A DNA stretch of 64,000 nt, taken from Clostridia bacterium (lineage in GTDB: Bacteria; Bacillota; Clostridia; Christensenellales; Aristaeellaceae). The stretch spans positions 62,001 to 126,000 of the forward strand of contig JAFWQA010000001.1 of NCBI GenBank assembly GCA_017509255.1. The letters are read 5' to 3'. Of this stretch, positions 1 to 8,523 are shown piece by piece; positions within the stretch are counted from its first letter, which is position 1, and the number at the start of each line of letters is the position of its first letter. The notes below the pieces were generated by a model, which worked only from the letters and a program-made list of their open reading frames with translations, did no database searches and was not told the DNA's origin. Made by a program: the position numbers and the translations under genes.

Positions 1-2
1 CA

Positions 3-1214
3 GACCGGATCGAATGGATCATATCCTTTCTGTTTGTTCTCAGCCCGATCCTACAACATCATAAAGGCCTGTATATCAACGGCGGATGGACGGCGCTGCT
101 GCTGGGGCTTCCGCTGGTTCTGATACAGATCGTGCGGCACGGGATCAGAATAAATGAAAAAGCGCTGATCGCATTCGGACTGATGGCGCTGTATCAGGGG
201 TATATTATTCTGGACCACGGCTTTTCAACGGGGAGCCTGATCCGGACATTCATCCTGATGGTCTATTTTTTCCGCTTTTCGGAAGAAGGCTATGAGTTCC
301 GCTGTCTGGTATCGGCGGCAGCATTTGTGTCTCTGGCAGCATGTGCCGGCCTGGTCGCTCAGTATTTCAGCTATTATATCCTGTCCCGCAAGCTGCAGTT
401 TCTGAGTGTCCGGACTTTTCTGGATGAGAACAACAGATGGGCTGAACGGGTCAGTTCACTGACAAAAACCAGCTCTTTTTACAGACCGTCCGCGTTTTTT
501 ATGGAACCCTCCCATATGTTCATCTATTCCTTTCCTTCCGCGCTGTATTTTCTTTTTACCCCGGATCTGAAGAAAAAAGCCCGGCTGATCGGAATGATTA
601 TTGTGGGCGGTATTCTGCTGTCGACTTCCGGCATGGGCATCGTGTTTTCGGTTGGAAGCATGGTCGCGTACTATACCATGTATAAAAATCCCCAGTACAG
701 GAAGGGCAGCCTGCTGAATTTCCTGATGCCCAAAACGATGGTGATCCTGACGCTGGCACTGATCATCCTGGTTTATCTGTACAGCCATGTGGATCTTGTC
801 CGGAGAGCCGTGATCAGGATCCTGTTTGAGGATGAGACGGGATATAACGCGCTGAGAGGCCGTACAAGCGCCGGCAAAGGAATGCTGAGCACCATGAGCG
901 GGATGCAGTACCTGATCGGGGTGACGGACGCGATGGGCGAGGACGGAACCAATATGGCCGGTTTTCAGGTGACCTTCTATAAATACGGGCTGATCGGGAT
1001 CCTTTTATCTTATGTATACTACTTGTACGGCCTGGCCAGGACGAGAAACTGTTTTCAGTATCTCTGCCTGATCCTGCTGGTTATATCCTTCGTTTGCGCG
1101 CATACACACGGTACATTCTATATGCTGTTCTATTACGCGTTTATTTCGGAGGGATACAAGAAGAAGAAAGAACGGCTGCAAATCAGCAGGATTCTTGAAG
1201 TGGCTACCGGATAA
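3..1214 (+). CDS. O-antigen polymerase-like membrane protein (5' partial)
   Basis: The reading frame is open from the first bases of the window, so the true start lies upstream; a GTG at 132 is an internal candidate but the codons before it also encode a hydrophobic segment. About 403 codons are visible, with many hydrophobic helices and a large polar stretch around the middle (SLTKTSSFYRPSAFFMEPSH), which is the pattern of Wzy/O-antigen ligase family proteins: multi-spanning membrane proteins that join polyprenyl-linked repeat units outside the membrane. The protein ends in a lysine-rich cytoplasmic tail. It precedes the pseudaminic acid genes by about 80 bases. Family assignment rests on topology and context, since these proteins share little sequence; WaaL-type ligase is an equal alternative. 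Confidence 0.6.
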   Translation, partial: DRIEWIISFLFVLSPILQHHKGLYINGGWTALLLGLPLVLIQIVRHGIRINEKALIAFGLMALYQGYIILDHGFSTGSLIRTFILMVYFFRFSEEGYEFRCLVSAAAFVSLAACAGLVAQYFSYYILSRKLQFLSVRTFLDENNRWAERVSSLTKTSSFYRPSAFFMEPSHMFIYSFPSALYFLFTPDLKKKARLIGMIIVGGILLSTSGMGIVFSVGSMVAYYTMYKNPQYRKGSLLNFLMPKTMVILTLALIILVYLYSHVDLVRRAVIRILFEDETGYNALRGRTSAGKGMLSTMSGMQYLIGVTDAMGEDGTNMAGFQVTFYKYGLIGILLSYVYYLYGLARTRNCFQYLCLILLVISFVCAHTHGTFYMLFYYAFISEGYKKKKERLQISRILEVATG

Positions 1215-1296
1215 GTAGTATGATATCAGAGTATCGGACGAATGATTATTGGAAGATATCCGACGGAAAAACGGATACGGAAAGTGAGGAAAAAAG

Positions 1297-2301
1297 ATGT
1301 TTACGGGAAAGTCGATTCTGGTTACAGGCGGAACGGGCTCCTTCGGCCATGCGTTTATTGAGAGGATGCTGACAGAGTATTCTCCGAAAAGGGTGATCGT
1401 CTATTCGCGTGATGAATTCAAACAGTTCCTGATGCAGAACGAAATCAAGGCGAAATTTGGAGACAGGGCAAAGCCGATGCGCTATTTTATCGGGGATGTC
1501 CGGGACGGGGACAGACTGCGCAGAGCCTGCGAAGGAGTGGACTACATCGTTCATGCCGCGGCGCTCAAACAGGTGCCGGCCTGCGAATATAATCCGCTGG
1601 AAGCCATCAAAACCAATATAGACGGTGCCACGAATGTGATCAATGCAGCGCTGGACTGCGGAGTTACCCGCGTGGTTGCGCTTTCCACGGATAAGGCTGT
1701 CAATCCGATCAACCTGTACGGAGGAACCAAACTGGTTTCGGACAAGCTGTTTATTGCCGCCAATTCGTATGCCGGATCCCGGAACGTACGCTTTTCTGTT
1801 GTCCGGTACGGAAATGTAGCCGGCAGCAGGGGATCGGTTATTCCTTTCTTCCAGAACCTGATCGACCAGGGAGCCAAGAGCCTGCCCATCACCGATACCC
1901 GGATGACCCGTTTCTGGATCAGCCTGGATCAGGGCGTTGATCTTGTCATCAAGGCAATGCAGGAAGCAAGAGGCGGAGAAACCTTCATCTCCAAAATTCC
2001 TTCTTTCAAAATCACGGATCTGGCGGAGGCGATGCTCCCGGGATGCGGAATCGACGAGATCGGCATCCGCGAGGGAGAGAAGCTCCATGAGATCATGATC
2101 ACCTCGGATGATTCCATGACGACCTATGAGTATGAAAAACATTTTATCATTTATCCGCACTTCACCTGGTGGGGAAAGGAGAAGGTCATTCCGGGCGGAG
2201 AGCTGGTAGAGCAGGGCTTTGAGTACAGTTCCGGAAAGAACAGGCAGTGGATGGACGTGGAAGAACTGCGCGAAAAGCTTTCAAAGATGGAGATCCATTA
2301 A
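1297..2301 (+). CDS. pseB: UDP-GlcNAc 4,6-dehydratase (inverting), pseudaminic acid step 1
   Basis: The 334-residue protein is an extended SDR enzyme. It opens with the Rossmann motif VTGGTGSFG at about residue 10, has TDKAVNPINLYGGTK near residue 130 (the Asp-Lys and Tyr-xxx-Lys active-site groups of PseB/FlaA1) and the family-typical stretches RYGNVAGSRGSV and ITDTRMTRFWISL. PseB converts UDP-GlcNAc to UDP-2-acetamido-2,6-dideoxy-beta-L-arabino-hexos-4-ulose in the cytosol. The ATG at 1297 follows GAGGAAAA. Length and motif order match PseB closely; FnlA/CapE dehydratases are related, but the PseC, PseF, PseI and PseG genes that follow decide the call. Probably first gene of an operon running to 8388. 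Confidence 0.93.
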   Translation: MFTGKSILVTGGTGSFGHAFIERMLTEYSPKRVIVYSRDEFKQFLMQNEIKAKFGDRAKPMRYFIGDVRDGDRLRRACEGVDYIVHAAALKQVPACEYNPLEAIKTNIDGATNVINAALDCGVTRVVALSTDKAVNPINLYGGTKLVSDKLFIAANSYAGSRNVRFSVVRYGNVAGSRGSVIPFFQNLIDQGAKSLPITDTRMTRFWISLDQGVDLVIKAMQEARGGETFISKIPSFKITDLAEAMLPGCGIDEIGIREGEKLHEIMITSDDSMTTYEYEKHFIIYPHFTWWGKEKVIPGGELVEQGFEYSSGKNRQWMDVEELREKLSKMEIH

Positions 2302-2333
2302 TAAACTGGAACAGGAAACAAGAGGAAAAGAGT

Positions 2334-3473
2334 ATGAAGATGAATATTCCGTACGGAAGACAGTGGATCGAAGACGATGATATCGCGGCGGTCGTGGAAA
2401 CGCTGAAATCAGATTATCTGACAACGGGCCCGAAGGTAGCTGAATTTGAAAAAGCTTTGGCGGAATACACAGGCGCGAAATACGCCGTTGCTGTTTCGAA
2501 CGGTACGGCTGCACTGCATATTGCCTGTCTTGCGGCGGGTATTCAGGAGGGAGACGAAGTCATCACGACCCCGCTGACCTTCGCAGCCTCTTCCAACTGC
2601 GTGCTATACTGCGGAGGGAAAACCGTTTTTGCGGACGTGGATCCGCGGACCTACAATATAGATCCGGAGGACGTCAGAAGAAAGATAACGGACAGGACGA
2701 AAGCCATCATCCCGGTGCATCTGTCCGGACAGCCCTGCGATATGGACGCGATCCATAAGATCGCGGAAGAATATCACCTGATCGTGATCGAAGATGCCGC
2801 ACACGCCATCGGCGCGGAATACAGGGGGCAGAAAATCGGCAGCCTTTCGGACATGACGGAATTCAGTTTTCATCCGGTCAAGCATGTGACAACGGGTGAA
2901 GGCGGCGCCGTGACGACAAACAGCGAAGAACTGTATCAGAAGCTGCTGTTATTCCGCACGCACGGAATTACCCGGAATCCGGACCTGATGACCCGGTGCG
3001 AGGGCGGCTGGTATTATCAGCAGCTGGATCTCGGATACAATTACCGCATTACGGATATTCAGTGCGCGCTCGGGATCAGCCAGCTGAAAAAACTGGACCG
3101 GTCCCTGGCCCGCCGCCGGGAAATAGCCAGGCGCTACGATGAAGCCTTCAGGGATGTGCCCGGGCTGATCATTCCGTATCAGGCGCCGGAAGCGCTGAAC
3201 AGCTATCATCTGTATATTCTGCAGTTTACGGATGTTGACCGGAAGGCTGCCTATGATATGCTGCAGGAAGCAGGAATCCACGTCAACGTTCACTATATTC
3301 CGACTTATACTTTCCCTTACTACAGAACGCACGGCTACGCGGATACCTGCTGCCCGAACGCGGAAAAGATCTACGGGAATATCCTGAGCATTCCGATGTA
3401 CTACGGGATCACGGATGAAGAGATCGAATATGTGATCGAGAATGTCAAGAAAGCCGCGGCCGGCGGAAAATGA
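2334..3473 (+). CDS. pseC: UDP-4-keto-6-deoxy-sugar aminotransferase, pseudaminic acid step 2
   Basis: This is a 380-residue PLP enzyme of the DegT/DnrJ/EryC1 family. Visible motifs are SNGTAALHIA (phosphate binding), EDAAHAIGAEY (the Asp that contacts the pyridine nitrogen) and FSFHPVKHVTTGEGG, which carries the Schiff-base lysine in the exact PseC/WbpE style. PseC transaminates the PseB product with glutamate to give UDP-4-amino-4,6-dideoxy-AltNAc. An open frame extends back to 2247, but the ATG at 2334 has AGAGGAAAAG just upstream and begins the conserved MKMNIPYGRQ start, so I chose it. It lies 32 bases after pseB. Confidence 0.92.
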   Translation: MKMNIPYGRQWIEDDDIAAVVETLKSDYLTTGPKVAEFEKALAEYTGAKYAVAVSNGTAALHIACLAAGIQEGDEVITTPLTFAASSNCVLYCGGKTVFADVDPRTYNIDPEDVRRKITDRTKAIIPVHLSGQPCDMDAIHKIAEEYHLIVIEDAAHAIGAEYRGQKIGSLSDMTEFSFHPVKHVTTGEGGAVTTNSEELYQKLLLFRTHGITRNPDLMTRCEGGWYYQQLDLGYNYRITDIQCALGISQLKKLDRSLARRREIARRYDEAFRDVPGLIIPYQAPEALNSYHLYILQFTDVDRKAAYDMLQEAGIHVNVHYIPTYTFPYYRTHGYADTCCPNAEKIYGNILSIPMYYGITDEEIEYVIENVKKAAAGGK

Positions 3474-3494
3474 AAACGGAAAGAAGCTGAAAGA

Positions 3495-4193
3495 ATGAGC
3501 GTGCTTGCAATCATTCCCGCACGCGGAGGGAGTAAAAGGATCCCGCGAAAGAATATCAAGGAATTCTGCGGGAAACCGATCATCTGCTATTCCATTGAAG
3601 CGGCATTGCAGTCCGGCGTGTTCGATGAGGTCATGGTTTCGACAGATGACCCGGAAATTGCGGAGACAGCCCTTGCGGCAGGAGCATCCGTACCGTTTCT
3701 GAGAAGTACGGACGGAGCAAACGACCGCGCGACGATCAGTGATGTGATCCGTGAAGTACTGGCCGGGTACAGGGAACGTGGAATATCCTTTGATTATTAT
3801 GCCATTATTTATGCCACAGCGCCTATGATCAGGCCGGAGTATCTTCGGCAGGGCTATGAGCTGCTGAAAAACAGCGGGGAAGGATTTATGCTTCCGGTTG
3901 TCAGATATTCCTATCCGCCGCAGCGCAGTTACAGGATCAACGGGAGCGTGCTTGAATGGAATGATCCGGAGGCCTATTCCGTAAGGACCCAGGATCTGGA
4001 GCCGTGGTATCATGACTGCGGGATGTTTTCCTTTGCGAAGGTGGAAGCATTCTATCATACGGAGCCAAAGGAAAGAAAAAAGGTTCCGCTGATCCTGGAC
4101 GAAAGCGTCGTTCAGGATATTGACAACGAGGAAGACTGGAAAATGGCGGAAATCAAATACCGCCTGATGAACAGTACCGGGAACCGGCCATAA
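3495..4193 (+). CDS. pseF: Pseudaminic acid cytidylyltransferase
   Basis: The 232-residue protein belongs to the CMP-NeuAc synthetase family. The N-terminus has the nucleotide-binding motif IPARGGSKRIPRKN at residues 7-20 and the middle has STDDPEIAE and ATAPMIRP, as in PseF/NeuA. It activates pseudaminic acid with CTP to CMP-Pse, the donor used by glycosyltransferases. The C-terminal DIDNEEDWKMAE is the usual NeuA/PseF ending. Placement between pseC and pseI makes pseudaminic rather than sialic or legionaminic acid the likely substrate. The start ATG is 21 bases after the pseC stop. Confidence 0.9.
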   Translation: MSVLAIIPARGGSKRIPRKNIKEFCGKPIICYSIEAALQSGVFDEVMVSTDDPEIAETALAAGASVPFLRSTDGANDRATISDVIREVLAGYRERGISFDYYAIIYATAPMIRPEYLRQGYELLKNSGEGFMLPVVRYSYPPQRSYRINGSVLEWNDPEAYSVRTQDLEPWYHDCGMFSFAKVEAFYHTEPKERKKVPLILDESVVQDIDNEEDWKMAEIKYRLMNSTGNRP

Positions 4194-4213
4194 ACCGGAG
4201 AGGAAAGAGAAAA

Positions 4214-5500
4214 ATGAAAGAAATTGCCGGAAAAAAGATCCTGATTCTCGGAGGAAGCGCGGACGGAGTCGAAACGGTCAGGAATGCCAATGACATGGGC
4301 CTGAAAACGATCGTGGTCGATCCCGTTCCCGATTCACCGGCCAAAAAGATCGCATGGAAGTCCTATGATACAGACGCGCTGGACCTGGAAGCGCTTGTCG
4401 GGATCGGGAAAGCTGAAAAGGTGGACGGGGTTTTTGTCGGACTTTCCGAGAGGCTTCTCGAAACCTACTGCAGGCTGTGCGAACGCCTTTCTTTGCCGTG
4501 CTACTGCACGATGGAGCAGATCCGGGTTTTCTGCAATAAAATCGCGTTCAAAAACAAATGCAGGGAATACGGAATTCCGGTGGTCAACGATTATTCTCCG
4601 GAAGACGATCTTCCTTATCCTGTGCTGGTCAAGCCGGCAGACAGCAGCGGTTCCAAAGGCATATCGGTATGCCATGACCGGGAGGAACTCCTGAAGGCGA
4701 TCGATCGGGCCAAAGGCTATTCTCATACGCAGTCATATCTGATCGAGGACTATCTTCAGGGAGATCAGCTGACGGCAAACTATACTGTAATTGACGGAGA
4801 GCCGTATCTGTCGCTGATCAATGACAGATACGTGGTGGAGCCTTATGAAGGACTCGGATCATTCGGGATAGCGGTGGCCTTTCCGAGCAAAAACGCGGAG
4901 CTGTATATGCGGACGATCCATGCCAACATGTGCCGTATGCTGAAGGATCTCGGCTTTCAGAACGCGCCGATCAATCTGCAGGCGTTCGTGGACGGAGACG
5001 TGATCCGGTTTTACGATCCTGCTCTCCGGATCGGGGGCGGACGCGCCTATCTCATCACGGAAAATATTACCGGATTCAGCATTCAGAAAGCATTGCTTCA
5101 TTTTGCCGTTACAGGAAGCATGCTGTACGCCGGAGAAAAGATCCATCTGCATGAAGATGACTGGAAGATCAGAGGGAAGTATTCCCTGCAGCCGAATCTG
5201 ATCGTCAGAACGGGGACGGTCGGAACGGTGGAGGGGATGGATCAGATCCGCAGCATACCGGGCCTGATCGCGGCGTTTCAGATGAGAGTACCCGGAGAAA
5301 AAATCACGCTGGCCGGCACTTCCCAGCAGACCGCTGTCCGGCTGTATTTTGTGGCGGACACCATGGAGGAGCTTCTGGAAGCTTATCGGAAGGTGACGGA
5401 GACGGTCCGAATAAAGGACGACAACGGCGAGGATATGATGCTGCCTCCATTTGATTTCCGCTTATACAGCAAAGAATACATAAGGGAGGAAAAGGCATGA
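4214..5500 (+). CDS. ATP-grasp family ligase in the pseudaminic acid operon
   Basis: This 428-residue protein has a Rossmann-like preATP domain (ILILGGSADGVETVRNANDM, about residues 9-28) and an ATP-grasp domain starting near residue 105, with VLVKPADSSGSKGISVC as the ATP-binding loop and DPALRIGGGRAYLI as the metal-binding end. Family members ligate a carboxylate to an amine or thiol through an acyl phosphate. Pseudaminic acid operons normally carry PseH, an acetyl-CoA transferase that acetylates the 4-amine; no such gene is visible here. I infer that this enzyme may instead attach an amino acid or other acid to an amino group of the sugar. It overlaps pseI by four bases (ATGA), so coexpression is near certain. 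Function unproven. Confidence 0.75.
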   Translation: MKEIAGKKILILGGSADGVETVRNANDMGLKTIVVDPVPDSPAKKIAWKSYDTDALDLEALVGIGKAEKVDGVFVGLSERLLETYCRLCERLSLPCYCTMEQIRVFCNKIAFKNKCREYGIPVVNDYSPEDDLPYPVLVKPADSSGSKGISVCHDREELLKAIDRAKGYSHTQSYLIEDYLQGDQLTANYTVIDGEPYLSLINDRYVVEPYEGLGSFGIAVAFPSKNAELYMRTIHANMCRMLKDLGFQNAPINLQAFVDGDVIRFYDPALRIGGGRAYLITENITGFSIQKALLHFAVTGSMLYAGEKIHLHEDDWKIRGKYSLQPNLIVRTGTVGTVEGMDQIRSIPGLIAAFQMRVPGEKITLAGTSQQTAVRLYFVADTMEELLEAYRKVTETVRIKDDNGEDMMLPPFDFRLYSKEYIREEKA

Positions 5501-6546
5501 AATTCCTGGACTGTATGAAACAGGGGAAGACATATATCATTGCGGAGCTGTCCGCCAATCACGGCGGAAGCTATGACCGCGCGATTGACATCATACGCGC
5601 GGCAAAGGAAGTCGGAGCGGACTGCCTGAAGATCCAGACCTTTACGCCTGATACCCTGACACTGGACTGTGACAATCAGTTTTTTCTGCCGGCAAGCACA
5701 GGCCTGTGGAAAGGGATGCGTTCCTATGAGCTGTACCAGAAAGCGTTTACGCCCTGGGAATGGCAGGCTGACCTGAAAAAAGAATGCGACAGGCTGGGGC
5801 TGGATTTTCTTTCTTCCGTTTTTGATCCTACTTCCGTCGATTTTCTGGAAGGGCTGGATGTGGAGTTTTATAAAATCGCTTCACCGGAGCTGCTGGATAT
5901 CCCGCTGCTCGAGTACACCGCCTCCAAGGGAAAGCCGATGATCATGTCCTGCGGAATCGGGACACAGCAGGAAATATGGGACGCGGTGAATGCATGCCGG
6001 AAGCAGGGAAACGATCAGATCTATCTTCTGAAATGTACGTCCGAATATCCCACGCGATTCGAACAGATGAATATGTCCCTGATCCCGGCCATGAAAGAGG
6101 AATACGGGTGCCCTGTCGGGCTGTCGGATCATTCCATGGGCCACCTGGCGGCAGTCGTAGCCGTTTCCCTCGGAGCCTGTATCGTCGAAAAGCATTTCTG
6201 TATTACCCGGGAAGTGGAAACACCGGACTCGACCTTCTCCATGAATTATGAGGAATTTAAGGAGATGGTCGACAGGATCCGGGACGTTGAGAAGATCCTC
6301 GGCGACGCGAAATTTCCCCAGACCCGGGAAGAAGCAAGGAAGCCCCGGCAGGGAAGATCCCTGTTTTCATCAGCAGAGATCAGGAAGGGTGAATGCTTTA
6401 CCAGCGACAATGTCCGGAGCATCCGTCCGGGAATCGGCCTGGCGCCCAAATACTACCATGATCTACTGGGCAGAAGATCCGTCCGGGATATTCCGAGAGG
6501 CTACCCGCTGGAGATGAGTGACCTGGAAGGAGAAAAAGATGTTTGA
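5497..6546 (+). CDS. pseI: Pseudaminic acid synthase
   Basis: A 349-residue NeuB-family protein: a TIM barrel followed by a C-terminal SAF (antifreeze-like) domain from about residue 285 (SLFSSAEIRKGECFT...). ELSANHGGSYDRAIDIIRAA and LKCTSEYPT are characteristic of NeuB/PseI, and ITREVETPDSTFSM is close to the PseI active-site segment. The enzyme condenses phosphoenolpyruvate with the six-carbon hexose released by PseG to give the nine-carbon ulosonic acid. The start overlaps the stop of the ATP-grasp gene, and the gene itself overlaps pseG by eight bases. Confidence 0.93.
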   Translation: MKFLDCMKQGKTYIIAELSANHGGSYDRAIDIIRAAKEVGADCLKIQTFTPDTLTLDCDNQFFLPASTGLWKGMRSYELYQKAFTPWEWQADLKKECDRLGLDFLSSVFDPTSVDFLEGLDVEFYKIASPELLDIPLLEYTASKGKPMIMSCGIGTQQEIWDAVNACRKQGNDQIYLLKCTSEYPTRFEQMNMSLIPAMKEEYGCPVGLSDHSMGHLAAVVAVSLGACIVEKHFCITREVETPDSTFSMNYEEFKEMVDRIRDVEKILGDAKFPQTREEARKPRQGRSLFSSAEIRKGECFTSDNVRSIRPGIGLAPKYYHDLLGRRSVRDIPRGYPLEMSDLEGEKDV

Positions 6547-7642
6547 TGTCGCAATTGTCGCGGACGGCAATGCGGCCATCGGCATGGGACATATCATGCG
6601 GTCCGGCGCTGTTGCGGAGGCGCTGCGGGAGTCCGGGCTTTCTTTATGCTGGATCGCGTCAGACCGGTCCGCGGAAAGCCTTTTGCAGGCATGGGGATAT
6701 CCGCTGTTTTGTCTGGATTCCGATTACCGGCAAATAACGGAGCAGGCGGGGAACATATTGGAAATTCTGAAAGGGCAGACAGTCAGGTTTGCCTTTTTTG
6801 ACAGTTATTTTGCTTCCAACAGCCTGTTTGCAGAAGTGAGAAAATACTGTCCGGTCGGCTGCTTCGGCTACGGAAAAAATTATTCGGAAGGGATGGACCT
6901 GATCGTTCCGTACGGGATCAGCAGCGACAGGGAATGGTATCGGAACAAGTTTGACGGCACGGAAACAGCCGTTCTTTTCGGCTCTTCTTATGTTCCGCTG
7001 AGAAAAGCTTTCTGGAACGCAGGAAAGAAAGACCTGTCCGGAGAACCGAAGCGGCTGATGATCACATGCGGCGGCACGGATCCGCTGAACATTACCGGGA
7101 AGCTGGTAAAAGCCATTCGCGAAAACGGCATGGAGATCCGGCTGGATGTTATAGCGGGCCGCTTTTTTGATTCAGAGATGCTGGAAGAGTCATGCGCAGG
7201 CTGCAGTCAAGTGACCATTCACAAAGGACTGAATGATTTATCGGAGCTGATGCGCCATGCCGATCTGGCCGTGTCCGCCGGAGGAATGACCCTCTATGAG
7301 CTGATGGCCAGCTATGTTCCGACGGTTGCGTTTTCCATGGCAGACAATCAGGCCGGGAACCGCCTGCTGGACGGATCGGTCGTCTGGTGCGGAGATATCC
7401 GGGACGGGAAAGGATTGAACTGCCGGACAGTGGAGATAATCGTGGAAAACCTGAAGCGGCTGATCAGTTCGCCTGAAGACAGAGCTGAACTGGCAGACAG
7501 AGGATACCGGCAGTGTGACGGAAACGGGGCACGGAGGATTGCCCGGGCCGTCGGGGATATCCTCTGCAGAAAGGAATCGATCCGGGAGGACAGATCAAAG
7601 GGCGAAGCTCTCACTGAAGAGAGATCCGGAGGAGTAAATTGA
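6539..7642 (+). CDS. pseG: UDP-2,4-diamino-sugar hydrolase of pseudaminic acid synthesis
   Basis: The 367-residue protein has the MurG-like GT-B fold of PseG. ADGNAAIGMGHIMRS near residue 7 includes the conserved Gly-x-Gly-His with the catalytic His, and the C-terminal half has TCGGTDPLNITGK and VSAGGMTLYELMA, the UDP-binding loops. PseG cleaves the UDP from the doubly substituted altrosamine before PseI acts. The ATG at 6539 sits inside the end of pseI; a GTG seven codons upstream is less likely because it lacks conserved sequence. Fusions of PseG to the acetyltransferase PseH occur in some bacteria, but the tail here is too short to be an acetyltransferase domain. Confidence 0.88.
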   Translation: MFDVAIVADGNAAIGMGHIMRSGAVAEALRESGLSLCWIASDRSAESLLQAWGYPLFCLDSDYRQITEQAGNILEILKGQTVRFAFFDSYFASNSLFAEVRKYCPVGCFGYGKNYSEGMDLIVPYGISSDREWYRNKFDGTETAVLFGSSYVPLRKAFWNAGKKDLSGEPKRLMITCGGTDPLNITGKLVKAIRENGMEIRLDVIAGRFFDSEMLEESCAGCSQVTIHKGLNDLSELMRHADLAVSAGGMTLYELMASYVPTVAFSMADNQAGNRLLDGSVVWCGDIRDGKGLNCRTVEIIVENLKRLISSPEDRAELADRGYRQCDGNGARRIARAVGDILCRKESIREDRSKGEALTEERSGGVN

Positions 7643-8388
7643 CAGGCAATATAGCAATAAACAAGTTTGTTTTCGATTCAGAAAAAGTGACAGAGGAAAT
7701 GAAGTTTGTTTTTGTCTCGGATCTTCATAACTATCCGAACAGGCCTGTATGTGACGCGATTGCCTCTATAAACCCGACAGCGGTTCTTGTTGGCGGAGAT
7801 TTTATTCAGAGTAAGACGGATATGCTGTCAGGAATGGAATTTTTAAAAACGGTTTCCGCTGAATTCCCGGTGTTTTGTTCCTCCGGCAAAGAGCATGACT
7901 TTAATAAAACATTGATTGAAATTATAGAAAAGACCGGAGCCGTTTTTCTGAGGAACCAATCCATTGAGTTTCACGGTATCCGGATTGGTGGCTTGAACAC
8001 AATTCGATTGAGGGGACAACCGGAAAATGAGCAGGAGGAAAGGATCGGTATCAACAGAAAGTGGCTGGCAGAGTTTGAGAAACATTCAGAATATAAGTTG
8101 CTGTTATGCCATCATCCGGAGTATTATGACCTGTTTGTGAATGAATATAGGATCGATCTTGTTCTATCAGGCCACGCGCACGGCGGTCAGTGGAGACTGT
8201 TTAACAGAGGACTTTATGCTCCGGGACAGGGGCTGTTTCCCAAATATACTTCAGGATTGTATGATGAAAGGCTGCTGGTCGGAAGGGGAATAGGCAATTC
8301 ATATAGAATTCCTAGAATCAACAACAAGCCGGAGATGCTGGAAATTGTTTTGAAAGGAAAAGATTTATACCGGAATGATGAAAAATGA
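7639..8388 (+). CDS. Metallophosphoesterase, YkuE/YaeI-like
   Basis: A 249-residue calcineurin-like phosphoesterase without a clear membrane anchor. Metal-binding motifs are in order: SDLHN (about residue 29), GGDF (55), CHHPEYYD (155) and SGHAHGGQ (179). The usual GNHD/E motif is replaced by SGKEHD, so the bridging Asn is absent or shifted. It begins with TTG at 7639, overlapping the pseG stop (TTGA), behind GGAGG. The base composition is visibly more A+T rich than the pse genes, hinting at separate origin. YkuE/YaeI relatives hydrolyse UDP-diacylglucosamine or other phosphoesters; the substrate here is unknown. Confidence 0.8.
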   Translation: MTGNIAINKFVFDSEKVTEEMKFVFVSDLHNYPNRPVCDAIASINPTAVLVGGDFIQSKTDMLSGMEFLKTVSAEFPVFCSSGKEHDFNKTLIEIIEKTGAVFLRNQSIEFHGIRIGGLNTIRLRGQPENEQEERIGINRKWLAEFEKHSEYKLLLCHHPEYYDLFVNEYRIDLVLSGHAHGGQWRLFNRGLYAPGQGLFPKYTSGLYDERLLVGRGIGNSYRIPRINNKPEMLEIVLKGKDLYRNDEK

Positions 8389-8523
8389 GTTCTCTTTCAT
8401 CAAAATATTAAAAGTGAAAAGTCCGTCTCACGTTAGCAGCAATTTTGTAAAGGACAATGCCAGCTCTTCTCAACTGAAATGCCCTATGGTTGGGTATGTG
8501 CGGGCAAATATGTGGGAAAAACG

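Noticed and set aside
8389..8523. Promoter for the LysR gene
   Set aside because: No pair of -35 and -10 elements with acceptable spacing could be supported.
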